Shown in pieces: positions 61,850 through 64,000 of a stretch of 64,000 nucleotides of DNA. The notes beneath the pieces were generated by a model, which ran no database searches, was not told where the DNA came from, and saw nothing but the letters and a program-made list of their open reading frames with translations. Source of the stretch: Microtetraspora malaysiensis (GTDB lineage Bacteria > Actinomycetota > Actinomycetes > Streptosporangiales > Streptosporangiaceae); contig NZ_BBYJ01000037.1 in assembly GCF_001528665.1 (NCBI RefSeq), positions 17,065-81,064 on the forward strand, written 5' to 3'. Position 1 is the first letter of the stretch. Each line of letters begins with the position of its first letter. A program made the translations under genes and the position numbers.

Positions 61850-63666
61850 CGGGGCTCGTCTCCTCGCAGTACGCCACCATGGGTTTCGATCTCGGCGGAT
61901 TGGCGGGATCGCCAGAACGCGGCGAGTCTCCCGCCTCTTTCCAGCAGGTCAGTGGGCCTGCCGCGTTCGACGATCGCTCCGTCCTCCAGCACCACGACGG
62001 TGTCGGCGTCGGCGACCGTCTCCAGCCGGTGGGCGATGACGACGATCGTGCGGTCGCCGCTCAGCGTCGCCAGAGCCCGGCGGATCGCCTGTTCGGTCTG
62101 CGGGTCGGCGAAGGAGGTCGCCTCGTCCAGCACCAGAATGGGCGCGTCGGCCAGCAGGGCGCGGGCGATCGAGATCCGCTGCGCCTCGCCTCCGGACAGC
62201 TTGGTCTCTTCACCGAGCACCGTGTCATATCCGCGCGGCAACCGGAGGACGCGGTCGTGGATGCCGGCCAACCGGGCGGCGCGGACCACGTCGTCGCGGC
62301 CGGCCTGTGGCATCGCCAGCGCGATGTTGTCGGCGACCGAGGCGTGCAGCAGACGGACGTCCTGCAAGACGAAGGACACCCGCCGATACAGCTCCCGGCT
62401 GCCGATCTCACGCAGATCGACGCCGCCGAGAAGGACCGAGCCGTGAGTGGGGTCGAAGAACCGTGGCAACAGCTGAACCAGCGTGGACTTGCCGCTTCCC
62501 GACGGCCCGACGACCGCGGTGACCGTCCCCGGCTCCAGCACCAGGTCAATGCCGCGCAGCACCTCGTGATCGGCGTCATAGGCGAAACGGACGTCACGCA
62601 GTTCCACCCGGTGCCCCTGCGGCGGGCGCGGGTGGGCAGGCTCGGGCAGCGGCGGAACGGCGAGCACGTCTTTGATCCGGCCGACCGCGCGGCCGGCGCT
62701 CTGCAGATCGTCGAAGCCGTGGCCGAGCGCCGCCACCGGAGCGGTCAGTCCCAGCCCGAGGAGTAGGAACGGCAGCAGATCCGCCGGGGCCAGGCCACCA
62801 GACGCGATCAGCGCCGAGCCACCGATCAGCACGACGAGCAGCACGAACGGCGGCGACAGCGCCAGCTGCATCCCGGCGGCGACCGCGGACATGCCGCGCA
62901 CCCAGCGGGAGAAGATGCTGACGAAGTCGTCGGCGGCCGTCAGGAACGCGCGGTGGGCGCGCTCGCCGCCGCCGAACGCCTTGACCACCGAGATGCCTTG
63001 CACGAACTCGACTACGGAACTGGCGATCCGTCCCATGGCCGCGTCGTAAGCCTCCTGCTCGCGCGTCCTGGCGGGCAGCATCAGCAGCGGGACCAGCGCT
63101 ATCGCCAGCACCACCGGGATCAGCGTGATCAGCGTGAGCCGCCAGTCGACGGTGAACAAGTAGATCAGCGACACCAGGGGCACCACGAACGCGGCGACGA
63201 GCTCGCCGGGGGCGTGGGCGATGAACGGGTGCACGGCACTCACGTCCTCGTTCACCACCTTGGCCAGCTCGCCGGTGCGGCGCCGGGAGAACCAGCCGAG
63301 CGGGACGTGTCCCAGCGACGCGGCCAGCTGCCGGCGGAACGTCAGTTGCACCCGGCTGTCGAGAAGATGCCCGATTCCCGCCGACGCGGCGGTGAACAGC
63401 AGCCGGACGAGCAGGCCGGCCGCACCCGCGGTCACGACGGTCCAGACGTGCGTGTGGTCGATCGGGCCGGGCGACAGCAGGGTACGGCCCAGCTCGACGA
63501 CCGCCAGCAGCGGGGCCAGACCCGCGAGCGCGCCAATGACCTGCAGGAGCGCCACAGCCACGAAACTCCGCAAATGAGGGCGCAACAGCCGAGTCATGCT
63601 CGGTCCCGCCGCGGAATCGGCATCGGGTTGCTCAATCGTCTGAGCGAGGTCGGTGGTGCTGGTCAT
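61846..63666 (-). CDS. ABC exporter-type half-transporter (IrtA-like)
   Basis: The 606-residue partner of the previous gene has a transmembrane domain at residues 25-320 (RTGELAKVVNEDVSAVHPFI coupling helix), Walker A GPSGSGKSTLVQL, Q-loop VLQDVRLLHASV, signature LSGGEAQRISIARAL, Walker B PILVLDEATSFADP and H-loop VVIAHRLE. The FADP after Walker B, in place of SALD, is seen in siderophore-related IrtA-type proteins. It lacks an SIP flavin domain. ATG 63666 overlaps the cupin stop. Confidence 0.88.
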   Translation of the reverse strand: MTSTTDLAQTIEQPDADSAAGPSMTRLLRPHLRSFVAVALLQVIGALAGLAPLLAVVELGRTLLSPGPIDHTHVWTVVTAGAAGLLVRLLFTAASAGIGHLLDSRVQLTFRRQLAASLGHVPLGWFSRRRTGELAKVVNEDVSAVHPFIAHAPGELVAAFVVPLVSLIYLFTVDWRLTLITLIPVVLAIALVPLLMLPARTREQEAYDAAMGRIASSVVEFVQGISVVKAFGGGERAHRAFLTAADDFVSIFSRWVRGMSAVAAGMQLALSPPFVLLVVLIGGSALIASGGLAPADLLPFLLLGLGLTAPVAALGHGFDDLQSAGRAVGRIKDVLAVPPLPEPAHPRPPQGHRVELRDVRFAYDADHEVLRGIDLVLEPGTVTAVVGPSGSGKSTLVQLLPRFFDPTHGSVLLGGVDLREIGSRELYRRVSFVLQDVRLLHASVADNIALAMPQAGRDDVVRAARLAGIHDRVLRLPRGYDTVLGEETKLSGGEAQRISIARALLADAPILVLDEATSFADPQTEQAIRRALATLSGDRTIVVIAHRLETVADADTVVVLEDGAIVERGRPTDLLERGGRLAAFWRSRQSAEIETHGGVLRGDEPR

Positions 63667-64000
63667 CGTTCTCCGGTTTGCGTCGATCTCGTCACGACCC
63701 GGCCCGTGGCCGAGCCGATGGTGGATGAGGGGGCGGCGGTGGATGAAGGGGCAGGGTGCGAGCGGGCCGGCCTGGGCTTCCAGGCTCCGGTCCGCATCTC
63801 CAGGCGGCTGCCTCGCGGCAGGGTGACGGCCATGATGTTGTTGGGGACGTCCAGCTCGACGTGGTGCCACAGTCCGCGCGAGACGATGGCAGCGGTGCCG
63901 GCCACCAGCCTGACCTCTTCCTCCGCGGGGTGGACTTCCCAGCGGTCGGCGTGGACGTCGGCATCGGTCTTCGCGTGGAAGGCCATCAGCTGCCAACTGT
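63663..64000 (-). CDS. Cupin-like protein, 3' part
   Basis: This is the C-terminal ~111 residues of a protein that starts beyond the right edge. SWQLMAFHAKTDADVHADRW, then EVRLVAGTAAIVSRGLWHHV and ELDVPNNIMAVTLPRGSRLE form a beta-rich cupin-type pattern with His residues in metal-ligand positions; a Pro/Ser-rich tail follows. The stop overlaps the first ABC half-transporter's ATG, so it heads or belongs to that operon. A ligand- or metal-binding role is inferred. Confidence 0.6.
   Translation of the reverse strand, partial: SWQLMAFHAKTDADVHADRWEVHPAEEEVRLVAGTAAIVSRGLWHHVELDVPNNIMAVTLPRGSRLEMRTGAWKPRPARSHPAPSSTAAPSSTIGSATGRVVTRSTQTGER

Noticed and set aside
1..64000. CRISPR arrays, rRNA genes and an integrase gene
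   Set aside because: No regularly spaced repeats of CRISPR type, no rRNA sequence and no tyrosine or large serine integrase were seen; only a short resolvase-like scrap at 53737.

Overview
The window is very G+C-rich, with overlapping ATGA/GTGA gene junctions, GTG/TTG starts and lipoprotein-anchored ABC transporters. This is typical of an actinomycete chromosome. Gene content (UPF0309/SIS, STM4015-like, DUF6221, FxLD-type methyltransferase, SARP-type BTAD relics) suggests the Streptosporangiales, but I cannot fix the genus.

Region 1 (1-18.5 kb) is an intact, plus-strand catabolic and uptake cluster. It holds three metal-dependent amidohydrolases, a RidA-type deaminase, a beta-lactamase-fold hydrolase, a D-threonine-aldolase/alanine-racemase-fold PLP enzyme, a nitrilase/amidase, a TldD/TldE peptidase pair and a complete Fe-siderophore-type ABC importer with a fused double permease. 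A YheO/DauR-type regulator sits inside on the minus strand. A FhuF-like ferric reductase and a group of metal-related membrane proteins follow. Two promoters, one ahead of ridA and one ahead of the importer, share the same architecture: two GTC-AA half-sites exactly 20 bp apart around a TTGAC -35 box. The simplest reading is one co-regulated system that imports a metal-bound or peptide-like compound and takes its amide bonds apart.

Region 2 (18.5-34.8 kb) is a mobile-element graveyard. It contains a frameshifted ChrB-like gene and fragments of IS1182-, IS1380-, ISAs1- and IS3-type elements. It also contains a pair of roughly 235-bp MITE-like repeats, a broken BTAD regulator, a decapitated TPR/ATPase gene next to a phosphotransferase, and a decayed FAH-family hydrolase. 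A 69-bp direct repeat made of the 3' half of a tRNA-Pro lies at 19.6 kb and again at 42.2 kb (66/69 identical). This suggests that 19.6-42.2 kb is, or was, an integrated element. No integrase remains.

Region 3 (34.9-42.0 kb) lies inside those repeats. It is an aromatic-acid module: UbiX, a taurine/phthalate-type ABC importer, a UbiD decarboxylase, an IclR regulator and a divergent FAD monooxygenase. Two matching palindromic boxes probably bind the IclR protein. The FAH relic next door suggests the pathway once extended to ring-cleavage products.

Region 4 (42.6-64 kb) is ordinary chromosome with some scars. It holds a LysR-controlled hydrolase pair and an FxLD-type methyltransferase that has lost its upstream neighbourhood to an IS701-like element. 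An amino-sugar-type ABC/ROK/GntR/SIS operon follows, then Ogt and a SAM methyltransferase. A NADAR/GNAT locus contains an in-frame amber codon. An AraC regulator, an alpha/beta hydrolase, two exporter-type ABC half-transporters and a cupin that runs off the right edge complete the window.
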